From positions 36,937 through 100,936 of the forward strand of contig NZ_CACSJM010000002.1 in NCBI RefSeq assembly GCF_902706185.1: a stretch of 64,000 nucleotides of DNA, read 5' to 3'. The notes beneath the pieces were generated by a model, which saw only the letters and a list, made by a program, of their open reading frames with translations, was not told where the DNA came from and did no database searches. Position 1 is the first letter of the stretch; every line of letters starts with the position of its first letter. The translations under genes and the position numbers were made by a program. This DNA is from Roseomonas sp. 18066 (GTDB lineage Bacteria > Pseudomonadota > Alphaproteobacteria > Acetobacterales > Acetobacteraceae). Below, piece after piece: positions 16,584-25,728 of this stretch.

Positions 16584-16907
16584 TCAGGCGGCCAGCGCCT
16601 CGGCGCGGGTCGCGAAGGCCGGGATGATCTTGTCGAAGCCGGAAATCTCGAAGACCTCGCGCACCGGCGCCTGCAGCCCGCAGACGCTGAAGGGCTTGCC
16701 AGCGGTCTTGGCCTGCTTGGCGGCCTTCAGCAGCACGCGCAGCCCGGCGGAGGAGACATAGCGCACCCCCTCCAGATCGGCGACCACGCCGCCTTCCTCC
16801 AGCAGGGCGAGCAGCTTGCTCTCCGCCGCCGCGGCGGTGGCGGTGTCGAGCCGCCCCTCGAAGGCAGCGACCGTCACGGCCCCGGACTTGATCTCGGCGA
16901 TCTGCAT
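16584..16907 (-). CDS. STAS-domain anti-sigma-factor antagonist
   Basis: A 107-residue single STAS domain: 'VTVAAFEGRLDTATAAAAES' at the start, and the switch segment 'VRYVSSAGLRVLLKAAKQAK', where Ser53 is the expected phosphorylation site of SpoIIAA/RsbV-like proteins. In the family the unphosphorylated form binds an ATP-dependent kinase and releases that kinase's partner. The matching kinase is the next gene upstream (16975-17388), and cheR follows 64 bases downstream. ATG at 16907 has GAGGAG ten bases upstream; a GTG at 16916 is possible. Confidence 0.88.
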   Translation of the reverse strand: MQIAEIKSGAVTVAAFEGRLDTATAAAAESKLLALLEEGGVVADLEGVRYVSSAGLRVLLKAAKQAKTAGKPFSVCGLQAPVREVFEISGFDKIIPAFATRAEALAA

Positions 16908-16974
16908 ACTCGTCACGCTCCTCTATGCGTCTCTCAATCGTCGTCGACGCGCGGCGGTCAAAGTGCCGCGCGCT

Positions 16975-17388
16975 TCAGCCCGCGTCCAGCACCGCCGCGA
17001 GGCGGTTGCAGCCGTCCTGCCGCCGATAGTCCAGGCTGCGGACCATCTTGCGCACGAAATGGATGCCCAGGCCGCCGATCTCGCGCTCCTCGATGGCCGC
17101 CTCGGTGTCGGGCGCGGCCTCGGCCAGCGGGTCGAATTCCGGGCCGTCATCGGCGATGTCGAGCCGCAGCGCGTCGCCCTCCTGGCGCAGCGCCACCTCG
17201 ACGAAGGTCGCGCCGATGCCATGCATCGCGACATTGGCCACCAGCTCCTCGGCGACGAGGGCCAGGCGGTGCGCGACGCCGGGGGACAGCGCCGCCTCCT
17301 CGGCGAAGGCCTCCAGCCGGTCCAGCAGCTCGGGCACCGCCTCCGCCTCGGGCCGCAGCCGCAGCGCCAGTTGCGTGCTCATCGCCAT
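16975..17388 (-). CDS. RsbW/SpoIIAB-like ATP-binding serine kinase
   Basis: A 137-residue HATPase domain: N-box 'LVAEELVANVAMHG' (about residues 44-57), G1 'LDIADDGPEFDPL' (about 77-89) and G2 'IGGLGIHFVRKMV'. Proteins of this size phosphorylate a STAS antagonist and otherwise bind a sigma factor or other client. The STAS partner is the next gene. No sigma factor is encoded nearby, so the client may be a chemosensory protein. AGGAAGG lies nine bases before the ATG at 17388. First gene of the minus-strand cluster; a Pho-box-like sequence oriented toward it lies at 17555-17572. Confidence 0.87.
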   Translation of the reverse strand: MAMSTQLALRLRPEAEAVPELLDRLEAFAEEAALSPGVAHRLALVAEELVANVAMHGIGATFVEVALRQEGDALRLDIADDGPEFDPLAEAAPDTEAAIEEREIGGLGIHFVRKMVRSLDYRRQDGCNRLAAVLDAG

Positions 17389-17554
17389 GCTCGGCTGCCT
17401 TCCTCTCGACTCGGGGGGAAATTTCCGCGCCAGATTACCCAAGCGCGCGGCGCTTGTCAGGGGATGGCCGCCAGCTTGACGGGGCGGCCGCCGCGCGGCA
17501 TCGATGCCGGGGCCCCGTGGCGAGCGGGCTTTCTTCCGTGAAAACAATTGCTTC

Positions 17555-17572
17555 GTGACGGTTTCATGACAG
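17555..17572 (-). promoter_or_regulatory. Pho-box-like site in the rsbW / sensor-nptA divergent region
   Basis: On the minus strand the sequence reads CTGTCAT-GAAA-CCGTCAC. The first half matches the CTGTCAT unit at all seven positions, the second at five, with the standard 11-bp period. It lies 167 bases before the kinase start and 32 bases before the plus-strand sensor ATG, so either unit could be the target; the direction of the repeat favours the minus strand. Confidence 0.5.
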
Positions 17573-17603
17573 GTCGCGGGGCCAAGTGCGGGACTTCCGG
17601 ACC

Positions 17604-18260
17604 ATGCGCATGCGCCTGATGCTGGGCGGGCTGGTGATGCTGGTGCTGCTGGGCATGGCAGGCCTCGGCCTCTTCGCCCTGCACCGCACCGATGCCGCCG
17701 GCCGCGCCACCGCGGCCCATCTGGCCGAGCTGCAAGGCGTGCTCGACACCGGCCGCCAGGCGGAGACCGCCTTCAAGCGCCAGGTGCAGGAGTGGAAAAA
17801 TCTCCTGCTCCGTTCGCGCGACGCCGACAGCCGCGCCCGCCTGGAGGCCGCCTTCCTGGCCGAGCAGAAGCGCACCACCGGCCTGCTGCAGGCCCTGGCC
17901 CAGGCCGCCCCCCGCCTGCCGCCCGACGCCGGCGCGGCGCTGCCGGGGCTGGCCACCGAGCACGCCGCCCTCGCCGCCCGCTACGCCGAGGCCCTGGCCG
18001 CCACCGACCCGGCGACGCCGGAAGGCCCGCGCCTGCTGGACGACCAGCTGCGCGGCGCCGACCGCGCGCTGGACCAAAAGCTGGACGCGGCGGCCGAGGC
18101 CATCGCCCGCAGCTTCCGCGCCAGCCGCGAGGCGATGCTGCGCGACTCCGACGCGCGCTACGCCGAGACCCGGCGCCTGCTGCTGATCGGCTCCGCCGCC
18201 GGGCTGGTCCTGGTGCTGGCCCTGCTGCTGACCCTCGCCACCGCCCGCCGCCCTGTCTGA
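17604..18260 (+). CDS. MCP-like sensor stub: two membrane helices and a helical periplasmic domain only
   Basis: A 218-residue protein. A membrane helix at about residues 5-26 ('LMLGGLVMLVLLGMAGLG'), a periplasmic Ala-rich four-helix-type region with 'AETAFKRQVQEWKNLLLRSR', typical of methyl-accepting sensory domains, and a second membrane helix (about 192-212, 'LLLIGSAAGLVLVLALLL') followed by only a few residues ('TARRPV'). HAMP and signalling domains are absent. The stop is ten bases before the Na/Pi cotransporter, so the two are probably co-transcribed, back to back with the chemosensory cluster. The start is uncertain (GTG 17586, ATG 17604, ATG 17610). Either a truncated receptor or a dedicated sensor subunit. 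Confidence 0.68.
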   Translation: MRMRLMLGGLVMLVLLGMAGLGLFALHRTDAAGRATAAHLAELQGVLDTGRQAETAFKRQVQEWKNLLLRSRDADSRARLEAAFLAEQKRTTGLLQALAQAAPRLPPDAGAALPGLATEHAALAARYAEALAATDPATPEGPRLLDDQLRGADRALDQKLDAAAEAIARSFRASREAMLRDSDARYAETRRLLLIGSAAGLVLVLALLLTLATARRPV

Positions 18261-18270
18261 GACCGGATTG

Positions 18271-19857
18271 ATGGAATTGTTCGCCAGCCTGTTCGGCGGC
18301 CTCGGCCTGTTCTTCCTCGGCATCAAGGGCGTCGGCGGCGGGCTGCAGGCCATGGCCGGCCCCCGCCTGCGCGGCGCCATGCGGCGCGCCACCCGCGGCC
18401 CGGTCTCGGCCGCCGGCACCGGGCTGCTGCTGGGCGCCCTGACCCAGAGCTCCAACGCCGTCACCTTCATCGCCACCAGCCTCTACACCGCGGGGCTGCT
18501 GCCGCTGGCCCGCGCCCTGCCGGCGCTGGCCTGGGCCAATGCCGGCACCGCGGGGCTGGTGCTGCTGGCCACCATCGACCTGCGGCTGGCCGTGCTGTGG
18601 CTCTTCGGCCTGGTCGGCTTCGCCAGCTATTTTGGAATTGACCACGGCGGACGCTTGCGGCCGCTGTTGGGCGCCCTGGCCGGCCTTGGCCTGCTGTTCC
18701 TCGGCCTGGCGACGATCAAGGCCGGCGCCGCGCCGCTGCGCGACATGGCCGTGGTGCGCGAACTGCTGGCCTTCTCCGGCAGCGCCCTCACCCCGCCCTT
18801 CCTGGTCGGCGTTGTGGTCACCATCGTCGCGCAATCCTCCTCCACCGTCTCGATCCTGGCGATCACGCTGGCCGGCCTCGGCCTGCTCGGCTTCGAGCAG
18901 ACGGTGATGGTGGTCTATGGCGCCTCGCTCGGCTCCGGCCTGTCGGTGCTGCTGCTGTCGGGCAACCTGTCCGGCTCGGCCCGCCAGCTCGCCTGGTACC
19001 AGACGCTGTTCAAGGTGATCGGCACCCTCCTGTTCCTCGGCCTCTTCGTGCTGGAGCAGCGCGGCACCCCCCTGGTGCTCTGGCTGACCAGCCACCTGGC
19101 CGAGCGCCTGCCCGAGCGCATCGGCTGGCTGTTCCTGATCTTCCAGGTGATGACCGCCCTGGTCCTGGCCCCCTTCGGCCGCCCGATGCGCGCGCTGCTG
19201 GAGCGCCTGTCGCCGGCCACCCCCGCCGAGGCGCTCGGCCGCCCGCGCTTCCTCTACGACCAGGCCCTCGACCATCCGCCCAGCGCGCTGGACCTGGTGG
19301 AGCGCGAGCAGGCCGGCCTGGCCGCCCGCCTGCCCGGCCTGCTGGCCCCGGTGCTGGAGGGCACGCCCGCGGTGCCGCCCGTGGCCACCCAGCTGGCGGC
19401 CGCGGCCAGCGTCGAGCAGGCCACCAAGACCTTCCTGGCCGAGCTGCTGGCACGCGACCCGGACCGCGCGACCCTGGACCGCGCCGTGCTGCTGGAGAAC
19501 CGCAACGAGCTGCTGGCCGCCCTGCGCGAGACCATCGGCGAATTCGCCACCGCCGCCGCCGGCCCGTCCCAGGCGCCCGTCGCCACCCGCATCCTGCAGC
19601 TGTCCGAGGCGCTGCACCTGCTGCTCCTCCAGCTGGAAGACGCCGGCAGCAGCGGCGACGCCGAAGACCTGGTGCTGCTGCGCGAGCTCTCGGCCGATCG
19701 CTCGGAGATGATGGACCAGATGCGCCGCCGCGTGGCCACGACCGAGGCGCTGACGCCGGAAGACCACAGCCTGCTGTTCCGCACGACCACCCTGTTCGAG
19801 CGGGCGGTGTGGCTCATTCGCCGGCAGACGTTGTTGTTGGGGGAGGCAGCGGTCTGA
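18271..19857 (+). CDS. Na/Pi cotransporter family protein with C-terminal PhoU-like domain
   Basis: A 528-residue protein. The first 310 residues carry about eight membrane helices in two inverted repeats, each with the family signature: 'LLGALTQSSNAVTFIATS' (Gln59-Ser-Ser) and 'VTIVAQSSSTVSILAITL' (Gln188-Ser-Ser), the Na+/phosphate site. After about residue 330 a soluble helical PhoU-like domain follows, rich in Glu/Leu/Arg ('SEALHLLLLQLEDAGSSGDA'). The known role of NptA/YjbB types is low-affinity phosphate movement, inward or outward. It is convergent with phoB and followed by a GAATTC-type terminator. ATG at 18271 directly follows a TTG; no strong ribosome site, consistent with coupling to the sensor stub. 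Confidence 0.9.
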   Translation: MELFASLFGGLGLFFLGIKGVGGGLQAMAGPRLRGAMRRATRGPVSAAGTGLLLGALTQSSNAVTFIATSLYTAGLLPLARALPALAWANAGTAGLVLLATIDLRLAVLWLFGLVGFASYFGIDHGGRLRPLLGALAGLGLLFLGLATIKAGAAPLRDMAVVRELLAFSGSALTPPFLVGVVVTIVAQSSSTVSILAITLAGLGLLGFEQTVMVVYGASLGSGLSVLLLSGNLSGSARQLAWYQTLFKVIGTLLFLGLFVLEQRGTPLVLWLTSHLAERLPERIGWLFLIFQVMTALVLAPFGRPMRALLERLSPATPAEALGRPRFLYDQALDHPPSALDLVEREQAGLAARLPGLLAPVLEGTPAVPPVATQLAAAASVEQATKTFLAELLARDPDRATLDRAVLLENRNELLAALRETIGEFATAAAGPSQAPVATRILQLSEALHLLLLQLEDAGSSGDAEDLVLLRELSADRSEMMDQMRRRVATTEALTPEDHSLLFRTTTLFERAVWLIRRQTLLLGEAAV

Positions 19858-19888
19858 CGAGGGAAGACAGGGAGAAGACAGAGGCAGG

Positions 19889-19930
19889 TCGGGGGAATGA
19901 ATTCCCCCGAGCCCCCATCTTTTTTCTGAT
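19889..19930 (+). terminator. GAATTC-type hairpin terminator (copy B) after nptA
   Basis: TCGGGGGAAT and its complement form a perfect stem around a 2-base centre (19889-19910), followed by GCCCCCATCTTTTTTCTG. It lies 31 bases after the cotransporter stop. Confidence 0.75.
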
Positions 19931-20021
19931 CACCGGCCGTGAAAAAGCCAGCACCTTCGCCGGCAGCGGTACCAGGGCATCACGGCGGGACGCCATTCAT
20001 ACAAAAACAGCGCGACCTGAG

Positions 20022-20077
20022 AGGTCGCGCTGCCGATTGGCCGTTTCACGTACTGTCTCCACGTGGACACGGCAGTC
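20022..20077 (+). repeat. 56-bp intergenic repeat, copy 1
   Basis: Identical at 54 of 56 positions to the complement of 30381-30436. It contains the perfect palindrome TCCACGTGGA and, around it, an imperfect stem ACTG...CAGT. Like copy 2, it is flanked on both sides by GAATTC-type hairpins. The two differences (positions 12 and 17) are one silent and one Leu/Trp change in the only shared frame, so coding is not supported. A small RNA, a protein-binding site or a mobile palindromic element are all possible. Confidence 0.7.
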
Positions 20078-20080
20078 TGA

Positions 20081-20131
20081 AAGAAAAAAGAACGGGCGCG
20101 GCGCACTGCGCCGCGGGGGAATTCATTCCCC
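20081..20131 (-). terminator. GAATTC-type hairpin terminator (copy B2) after phoB
   Basis: On the minus strand GGGGAAT/ATTCCCC (20116-20131), then a second hairpin CGCGGCGC-AGT-GCGCCGCG, then CCCGTTCTTTTTTC. It closes the pst-phoU-phoB operon 36 bases beyond the phoB stop. Confidence 0.72.
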
Positions 20132-20166
20132 TCGCCTGCCCCTTCCTTCTCCTAAGGCACTTCGCT

Positions 20167-20883
20167 TCAGGCGTGCTCGAGATCCAGCGCGTAGCCGGCC
20201 GAGCGGACGGTGCGGATGATGTCCACTTCGCCGTCGGCGTTCACCGACTTGCGCAGGCGGCGGATATGCACGTCGACGGTGCGCGGCTCGACATGGATGT
20301 CGCGGCCCCAGACGGCGTCCAGCAGCTGCTCGCGCGAGAAGACGCGGCCCGGGTGCTGCATGAAGAATTCCAGCAGCCGGTATTCGGTCGGGCCCAGGTG
20401 CAGGGCGCGGCTGTTGCGCGTCACCCGGTGCGCGTCCTGGTCCATCGACACGTCCTGCCACGCCAGGACGCCCTTGGTGGCCACGCCGCCGGAGCGGCGC
20501 AGCAGCGCCCGGATCCGCGCCATCAGCGCGTCCATGACGAAGGGCTTGGCGATGTAGTCGTCCGCGCCGGTGTCCAGGGCGCGCACGGCGTCCTGGTCCT
20601 CGGTGCGGGCGGTGACCATGATGATCGGCAGGTCACGCGTGTCCGGGCGGCGGCGCAGCTGGCGGCAGACTTCCAGGCCCGACAGGGCCGGCAGCATCCA
20701 GTCCAGCAGCACCAGGTCGGGCGGCGCTTCCGCCACCCGCATCAGGGCTTCCTGGCCATCGGCGGCCTCGTCGACCCGGAAGCCCTGCTTTTCCAGGTTG
20801 TAGCGCAGCAGGGTCAGCAGCGGCGCCTCGTCCTCGACCACCAGGATGGTGGGACGCGACATGCCGGAATGCAGCTCGGCCAT
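20167..20883 (-). CDS. phoB: PhoB: phosphate-regulon response regulator
   Basis: A 238-residue OmpR/PhoB-type regulator. Receiver: 'TILVVEDEAPLLTLLRYNLE', phosphoacceptor Asp61 in 'LVLLDWMLPALSG', 'TGADDYIAKPF'. DNA-binding winged helix: 'LGPTEYRLLEFFMQHPGRVF', 'VEPRTVDVHIRRLRKSVN' (recognition helix) and the final 'RTVRSAGYAL'. The sequence is characteristic of alphaproteobacterial PhoB. Once phosphorylated under low phosphate it binds Pho boxes; four candidates lie within 13 kb. Last gene of pstSCAB-phoU-phoB, 23 bases after phoU. ATG 20883 is preferred; ATG 20892 is closer to GGAG. No phoR kinase gene is present in the window. Confidence 0.95.
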   Translation of the reverse strand: MAELHSGMSRPTILVVEDEAPLLTLLRYNLEKQGFRVDEAADGQEALMRVAEAPPDLVLLDWMLPALSGLEVCRQLRRRPDTRDLPIIMVTARTEDQDAVRALDTGADDYIAKPFVMDALMARIRALLRRSGGVATKGVLAWQDVSMDQDAHRVTRNSRALHLGPTEYRLLEFFMQHPGRVFSREQLLDAVWGRDIHVEPRTVDVHIRRLRKSVNADGEVDIIRTVRSAGYALDLEHA

Positions 20884-20906
20884 CGGGGGCATTTCTCCTC
20901 AGGCGG

Positions 20907-21629
20907 TCAGACGGGCGGGCGGACGACGGTATAGGCGGAGCTGTCGGATTTCGGCCGGTCCTCGGGCAGCATGTGGCCGAGCACGGCGTAGTGCACCGTC
21001 TCCGCGATATTCGTCGCGTGGTCGCCGATCCGCTCGAAGTTCTTGGCGATGAACAGCAGGTGGGTCGCCGCGGTGATGTTGCGCGGGTCTTCCATCATAT
21101 GCGTCAGCATCTCGCGGAAGATGCCGTTGTAGATGTCGTCGACCGGGGCGTCGGCGCCCCAGACGCGCTCGGCGGAGACCGCGTCTTCCTTGACGAGCGC
21201 GTCGATCGCGTCCTTCAGGTTCTCCTGCACCAGCTTGGCCATCCACTGGAAGCCGTTCAGGCTGCCCAGCTGCGGCTGCTGCGAGACGACGATGGCGCGC
21301 TTCGCCGCATTGCGGGCGTAGTCGCCGATGCGCTCGATATCGGTCGAGACCTTCATGGCGGCCACGATCAGCCGCAGGTCGGCGGCCATCGGCTGGCGCA
21401 GCGCCAGCAGGCGGACGCAGAAATTCTCGATCTCGGTCTCCAGCGCGTCGATCTCGCCGTCGCGGCCGACGACGGCGCTGGCCAGCTCGGTGTCGCGGCG
21501 GATCAGGGCGGTGGCGGCGTCGGCCACCTGGCGCTCGGCCAGGCCGCCCATGCGGGCCACCATGTCGCGCAGGCGCTTCAGCTGTTCTTCATAGGACCGC
21601 ACGATGTGCTCGCTTTGCAAGGTTTCCAT
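20907..21629 (-). CDS. phoU: PhoU: phosphate-signalling regulator
   Basis: A 240-residue protein of two three-helix PhoU repeats: 'HIVRSYEEQLKRLRDMVARM' at the start, the first metal-site motif near 'STDIERIGDYARNAAKRAI' (about residues 92-110) and the second 'AKNFERIGDHATNIAETVHY' (about 198-217), the E/DxxxD pattern of PhoU. It restrains PhoR/PhoB signalling and Pst activity when phosphate is plentiful. Start at ATG 21629, 11 bases after pstB; the frame continues upstream into pstB and that extension is not real. Confidence 0.95.
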   Translation of the reverse strand: METLQSEHIVRSYEEQLKRLRDMVARMGGLAERQVADAATALIRRDTELASAVVGRDGEIDALETEIENFCVRLLALRQPMAADLRLIVAAMKVSTDIERIGDYARNAAKRAIVVSQQPQLGSLNGFQWMAKLVQENLKDAIDALVKEDAVSAERVWGADAPVDDIYNGIFREMLTHMMEDPRNITAATHLLFIAKNFERIGDHATNIAETVHYAVLGHMLPEDRPKSDSSAYTVVRPPV

Positions 21630-21640
21630 GGGAGTCCCGA

Positions 21641-22465
<825 letters not shown>

Positions 22466-22473
22466 GATCTGCC

Positions 22474-23379
22474 TCACTTATTGCGCAGCAGCGTGCGCGC
22501 CGCGATGTTGAGCCCGAGGACGCCGAGGGTGATGATCAGCGCGCCCGCCCAGGCCAGCGCGATCCAGTCCTGATAGGGCGAGCCGGCGTAGGAGTAGATG
22601 GTGATCGGCAGGCTGGACATCGGCCCGGTCAGGCTGAGCGACCAGTTCAGGTTGCCGAGCGAGGTGAACAGCAGCGGCGCGGTCTCGCCGGCGACGCGGG
22701 CCACCGCCAGCAGCACGCCGGTGACGATGCCCGAGGCGGCGGCGCGCCAGCAGACCAGCGTGATCATCTTCCACTTCGGCGCGCCCAGGCCGATCACGGC
22801 CTCGCGCAGCGTGTCGGGCAGCAGCCGCAGCATGTCTTCCGTGGTGCGGACCACGATGGGGATGACGATGATCGCCAGCGCCACCGACCCGGCCCAGCCG
22901 GAGAAGCCGCCGAAGGGCACCACCAGGATCTGGTAGACGAACAGGCCGATCAGGATCGACGGCGCCGAGAGCAGGATGTCGGAGACGAAGCGCACGGCAT
23001 TGGCCAGCGGCGAGGCCTTGGCGTATTCGGCCAGGTAGGTGCCGACCAGCAGGCCGATCGGCGTGCCGATCAGGGTGCCGATGCCGGCCTGGATCAGGCT
23101 GCCGATGATCGGGTTGAGCAGCCCGCCATCGGAGCCCGGCGGCCGCGTCACCTCGGTGAAGACCCGCGGCGACAGGGCGGAGAAGCCGTTCCAGAACAGC
23201 GTGCCCAGGATCGACAGCAGCAGCACCAGGCCGATGCCGGTGGCGCCGTAGCAGGCGAGCTTCACGCCGAGCGCGGTGGCCCGGCGGCGGCGGCCGAGGG
23301 CGGCGGCGACGGCCAGGTTCTTGGCGGGGCCGCCCGGCTGGCTGGCCTTGGGCATGGCGGCGTGGGTGGTGGCGCTCAT
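22474..23379 (-). CDS. pstA: PstA: phosphate ABC transporter permease
   Basis: A 301-residue inner-membrane protein with about six helices; first helix at about residues 42-65 ('[20 protein letters not shown]'). The Pst-type core is clear: '[20 protein letters not shown]', '[20 protein letters not shown]', and the EAA loop '[20 protein letters not shown]' (about 200-219) followed by '[13 protein letters not shown]', the PstA family signature. It pairs with PstC to form the channel. Four bases separate it from pstC. Confidence 0.95.
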   Translation of the reverse strand: MSATTHAAMPKASQPGGPAKNLAVAAALGRRRRATALGVKLACYGATGIGLVLLLSILGTLFWNGFSALSPRVFTEVTRPPGSDGGLLNPIIGSLIQAGIGTLIGTPIGLLVGTYLAEYAKASPLANAVRFVSDILLSAPSILIGLFVYQILVVPFGGFSGWAGSVALAIIVIPIVVRTTEDMLRLLPDTLREAVIGLGAPKWKMITLVCWRAAASGIVTGVLLAVARVAGETAPLLFTSLGNLNWSLSLTGPMSSLPITIYSYAGSPYQDWIALAWAGALIITLGVLGLNIAARTLLRNK

Positions 23380-23383
23380 GGGA

Positions 23384-24379
23384 TCAGGCCTTCTGACGCT
23401 GGCGCAGCAGGAAGCGCGAGGCGGCCAGCACGATGAAGGAGATGACGAAGAGCAGGAAGCCCAGCGCCAGCAGGGCCGAGAGCTTCAGGCTGCCCAGCTC
23501 GCTCTCGCCGAATTCGAGGGCGATCACCGAGGCGATGGTGTTGCCCGGCCCGAACAGGCTGGTCGAGATGCGGTTGGCGTTGCCGATGACGAAGGTGACC
23601 GCCATGGTCTCGCCCAGCGCGCGGCCGAGGCCCAGCATGATGCCGCCGACCACCGAGATGCGGGTATAGGGCAGCACGACGTTGCGGACCACTTCCCACT
23701 GGGTGCAGCCCAGGCCGTAGGCGCTTTCCTTGTAGACCGGCGGCACCGTCTCGAAGACGTCGCGCATGGTCGCCGCCACGAAGGGCAGCACCATGATCGC
23801 CAGGATCAGGGCGGCGGTGAAGATGCCGGTGCCGAAGGGGGGGCCGGCGAAGAGGAAGCCGACGCCCGGCAGCTCGCCCAGCGTGTCGATGACGAAGGGC
23901 TGCACCGTCTGCGCCATGAACGGCACGATCAGGAAGAAGCCCCACATGCCGTAGATGATCGAGGGGACGGCGGCCAGCAGCTCGACCGCGGTGCCGACCG
24001 GGCGGCGCAGCCAGGCGGGCGCCAGCTCGGTCAGGTAGAAGGCGACGCCGAAGGCCAGCGGCACGGCCAGCAGCAGCGCCAGCACGGCGGTGATGACGGT
24101 GCCGTAGATCGACACGCCGGCGCCGAAGACCTCCTGCACGGGGTCCCATTCGGTCGAGAAGACGAAGCCGGGGCCGAAGGCCATGAAGGCCGGCAGGCCG
24201 CCGATGAACAGGCCGATGATGATGGCGCCCAGCAGGGCCAGCACCAGGATTCCGGCAGCCCGGCAGGCGGCCGCGAAGATGGCGTCGCCCAGCGCGCCGG
24301 AGGCGGTGCCGCGCTTGAGGCCGGGCGGGGATCCGCTGACGGCGACGGCGTCGGGGGCAAGGGTGGCGGACGGCGGCAA
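23384..24379 (-). CDS. pstC: PstC: phosphate ABC transporter permease
   Basis: A 331-residue permease with about six to seven helices; the first at about residues 40-62 ('AAGILVLALLGAIIIGLFIG'). Family features: 'STEWDPVQEVFGAGVSIYGT', 'AAVPSIIYGMWGFFLIVPFM', the EAA loop 'KESAYGLGCTQWEVVRNVVL' and 'LGRALGETMAVTFVIGNANR'. The frame has no ATG near the expected start; a TTG at 24379 has GGAG seven bases upstream and is the best start. Partner of PstA. 191 bases separate it from pstS, enough for a separate or attenuated transcript. Confidence 0.94.
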   Translation of the reverse strand: MPPSATLAPDAVAVSGSPPGLKRGTASGALGDAIFAAACRAAGILVLALLGAIIIGLFIGGLPAFMAFGPGFVFSTEWDPVQEVFGAGVSIYGTVITAVLALLLAVPLAFGVAFYLTELAPAWLRRPVGTAVELLAAVPSIIYGMWGFFLIVPFMAQTVQPFVIDTLGELPGVGFLFAGPPFGTGIFTAALILAIMVLPFVAATMRDVFETVPPVYKESAYGLGCTQWEVVRNVVLPYTRISVVGGIMLGLGRALGETMAVTFVIGNANRISTSLFGPGNTIASVIALEFGESELGSLKLSALLALGFLLFVISFIVLAASRFLLRQRQKA

Positions 24380-24570
24380 ATTCGCGCTCCGGGTCGCGGG
24401 TTCCGGGTAGCCCCCGGCGGCTGGTCAGGGCATGGGCGCGCGGTGCGGCCCTGCCCTGGGGGGAAGCCGGGCTTGACCGCCCCGGCCGATCCGCGGAAGC
24501 GGGCGGCGCCGATGTGGCACCGCCCGCCTGTCCTGTCGTCAGACCGGGGAGGAGCCCCCGGCCATCGGCC

Positions 24571-25617
24571 TCAGTTCGCCGGCCAGACCGGCTTGCCGTT
24601 GACCTGGATGGTGGCCCAGGCGGCGCGGATGGCGTTCTCGACCGCTTCCGGCACCGGGATGTAGTCCAGCTCGGTGGCGGTGGCATCGCCCGAGCGGAAG
24701 GCCCAGTCGAAGAACTTCATCACGTTCTGCGCGCGGGTGGCATCGGTCGGGTTGCGCGGCAGCAGGATGAAGGTCGGCGAGACGATCGGCCAGGAGGTGG
24801 CGCCCTGGGTGTCGATCAGGCTGGCGGCGAAGTTCGGCGCGGTCCAGTCGGCATTGGCGGCGGCAGCCTGGAAGGCGGCGGTCGTCGGCTCGACATAGTT
24901 GCCGGCGCGGTTGCGCAGCTGGGTGGTCACCAGCTTGTTCTGGGTGGCGTAGGCGTGCTCGACATAGCCGATGGCGCCGCGGACGTTGCGGACGGTGCCG
25001 GCGACGCCCTCGTTGCCACGGGCGCCCGTGCCCGACGGCCAGCGCACCGAGGTGCCCACGCCGACGCGGGTCTTGAAGTCGCCGGAGACGGCGGACAGGT
25101 AGGACACCCAGACAAAGGTCGTGCCCGAGCCGTCAGCGCGGTAGACCGGGGCGATCGCCAGGTTCGGCAGGTTCAGGCCCGGGTTCATCTCGACCAGGCG
25201 CGGGTCGTTCCACTTGGTGATCTTGCCCAGGTAGATGTCGGCCAGGACCTCGCCGGTCAGGCGCATCTTGTGGTCCTCGACGCCGGGCACGTTCACGATG
25301 GCGACCAGGCTGCCCATGGTGGCCGGGAACTGCAGCAGGTTGTGCTCCTGCAGCTGCTCGGCGGTCATCGGCGCGTCGGAGGCGCCGAAGTCGACGGTGC
25401 GGTTGCGGATCTGCGCCTGGCCGGCGCCCGAGCCGACGGACTGGTAGTTGAGCTGGATGTTCACCGCGCCGCGCGCCGCCTCGCCCCACTTCTGGTACAG
25501 CGGGTTCGGGAAGCTCGCACCGGCCCCGGTGATGGTGGCCTGCTGCGCGGAAGCCCCCATCGAGAGGCTGATCGACGCCACGAGGCCGGCCGCCAGGGCC
25601 AGAATCCGATTGCTCAC
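24571..25617 (-). CDS. pstS: PstS: periplasmic phosphate-binding protein
   Basis: A 348-residue protein with signal peptide at residues 1-25 ('RILALAAGLVASISLSMGAS', cleavage after 'ASA'). Phosphate-binding loops are recognisable: 'ITGAGASFPNPLYQKW', 'LNYQSVGSGAGQAQI' and 'VDFGASDAPM', later 'YRADGSGTTFVW', the classic PstS ligand loop. First gene of the pst operon. GTG start at 25617 with GGAGAG about nine bases upstream; a longer frame upstream has no signal peptide at its start and is rejected. A Pho-box-like site lies about 110 bases upstream. Confidence 0.96.
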   Translation of the reverse strand: MSNRILALAAGLVASISLSMGASAQQATITGAGASFPNPLYQKWGEAARGAVNIQLNYQSVGSGAGQAQIRNRTVDFGASDAPMTAEQLQEHNLLQFPATMGSLVAIVNVPGVEDHKMRLTGEVLADIYLGKITKWNDPRLVEMNPGLNLPNLAIAPVYRADGSGTTFVWVSYLSAVSGDFKTRVGVGTSVRWPSGTGARGNEGVAGTVRNVRGAIGYVEHAYATQNKLVTTQLRNRAGNYVEPTTAAFQAAAANADWTAPNFAASLIDTQGATSWPIVSPTFILLPRNPTDATRAQNVMKFFDWAFRSGDATATELDYIPVPEAVENAIRAAWATIQVNGKPVWPAN

Positions 25618-25728
25618 TTGATATCTCTCCGTCCTTGGGGCCGCCCGGGGGTCGCTGCTGGCAGCGGATCCGGGCGGTTCGGTCGAGCGCCTTCTAGGAC
25701 GGAGGAGCGACGGTTCTATTTCAGAAAT

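Larger units (their letters stand above)
19858..20166. other. Convergent intergenic region with two terminators and a 56-bp repeat
   Basis: The 309 bases between nptA and phoB hold, in order, the nptA terminator hairpin, about 95 bases of moderate G+C with no gene, a small hairpin (GCGACCTGAGAGGTCGC, about 20011-20027), the 56-bp repeat (20022-20077), and the phoB terminator. A short reading frame across the repeat ('SRTVSTWTRQS') exists in both copies but has no start or ribosome site I would trust. Confidence 0.7.

Noticed and set aside
19939..20219. Small protein encoded across the 56-bp repeat ('SRTVSTWTRQS')
   Set aside because: The frame is open in both copies, but no start or ribosome site is convincing, and one of the two differences changes Leu to Trp.
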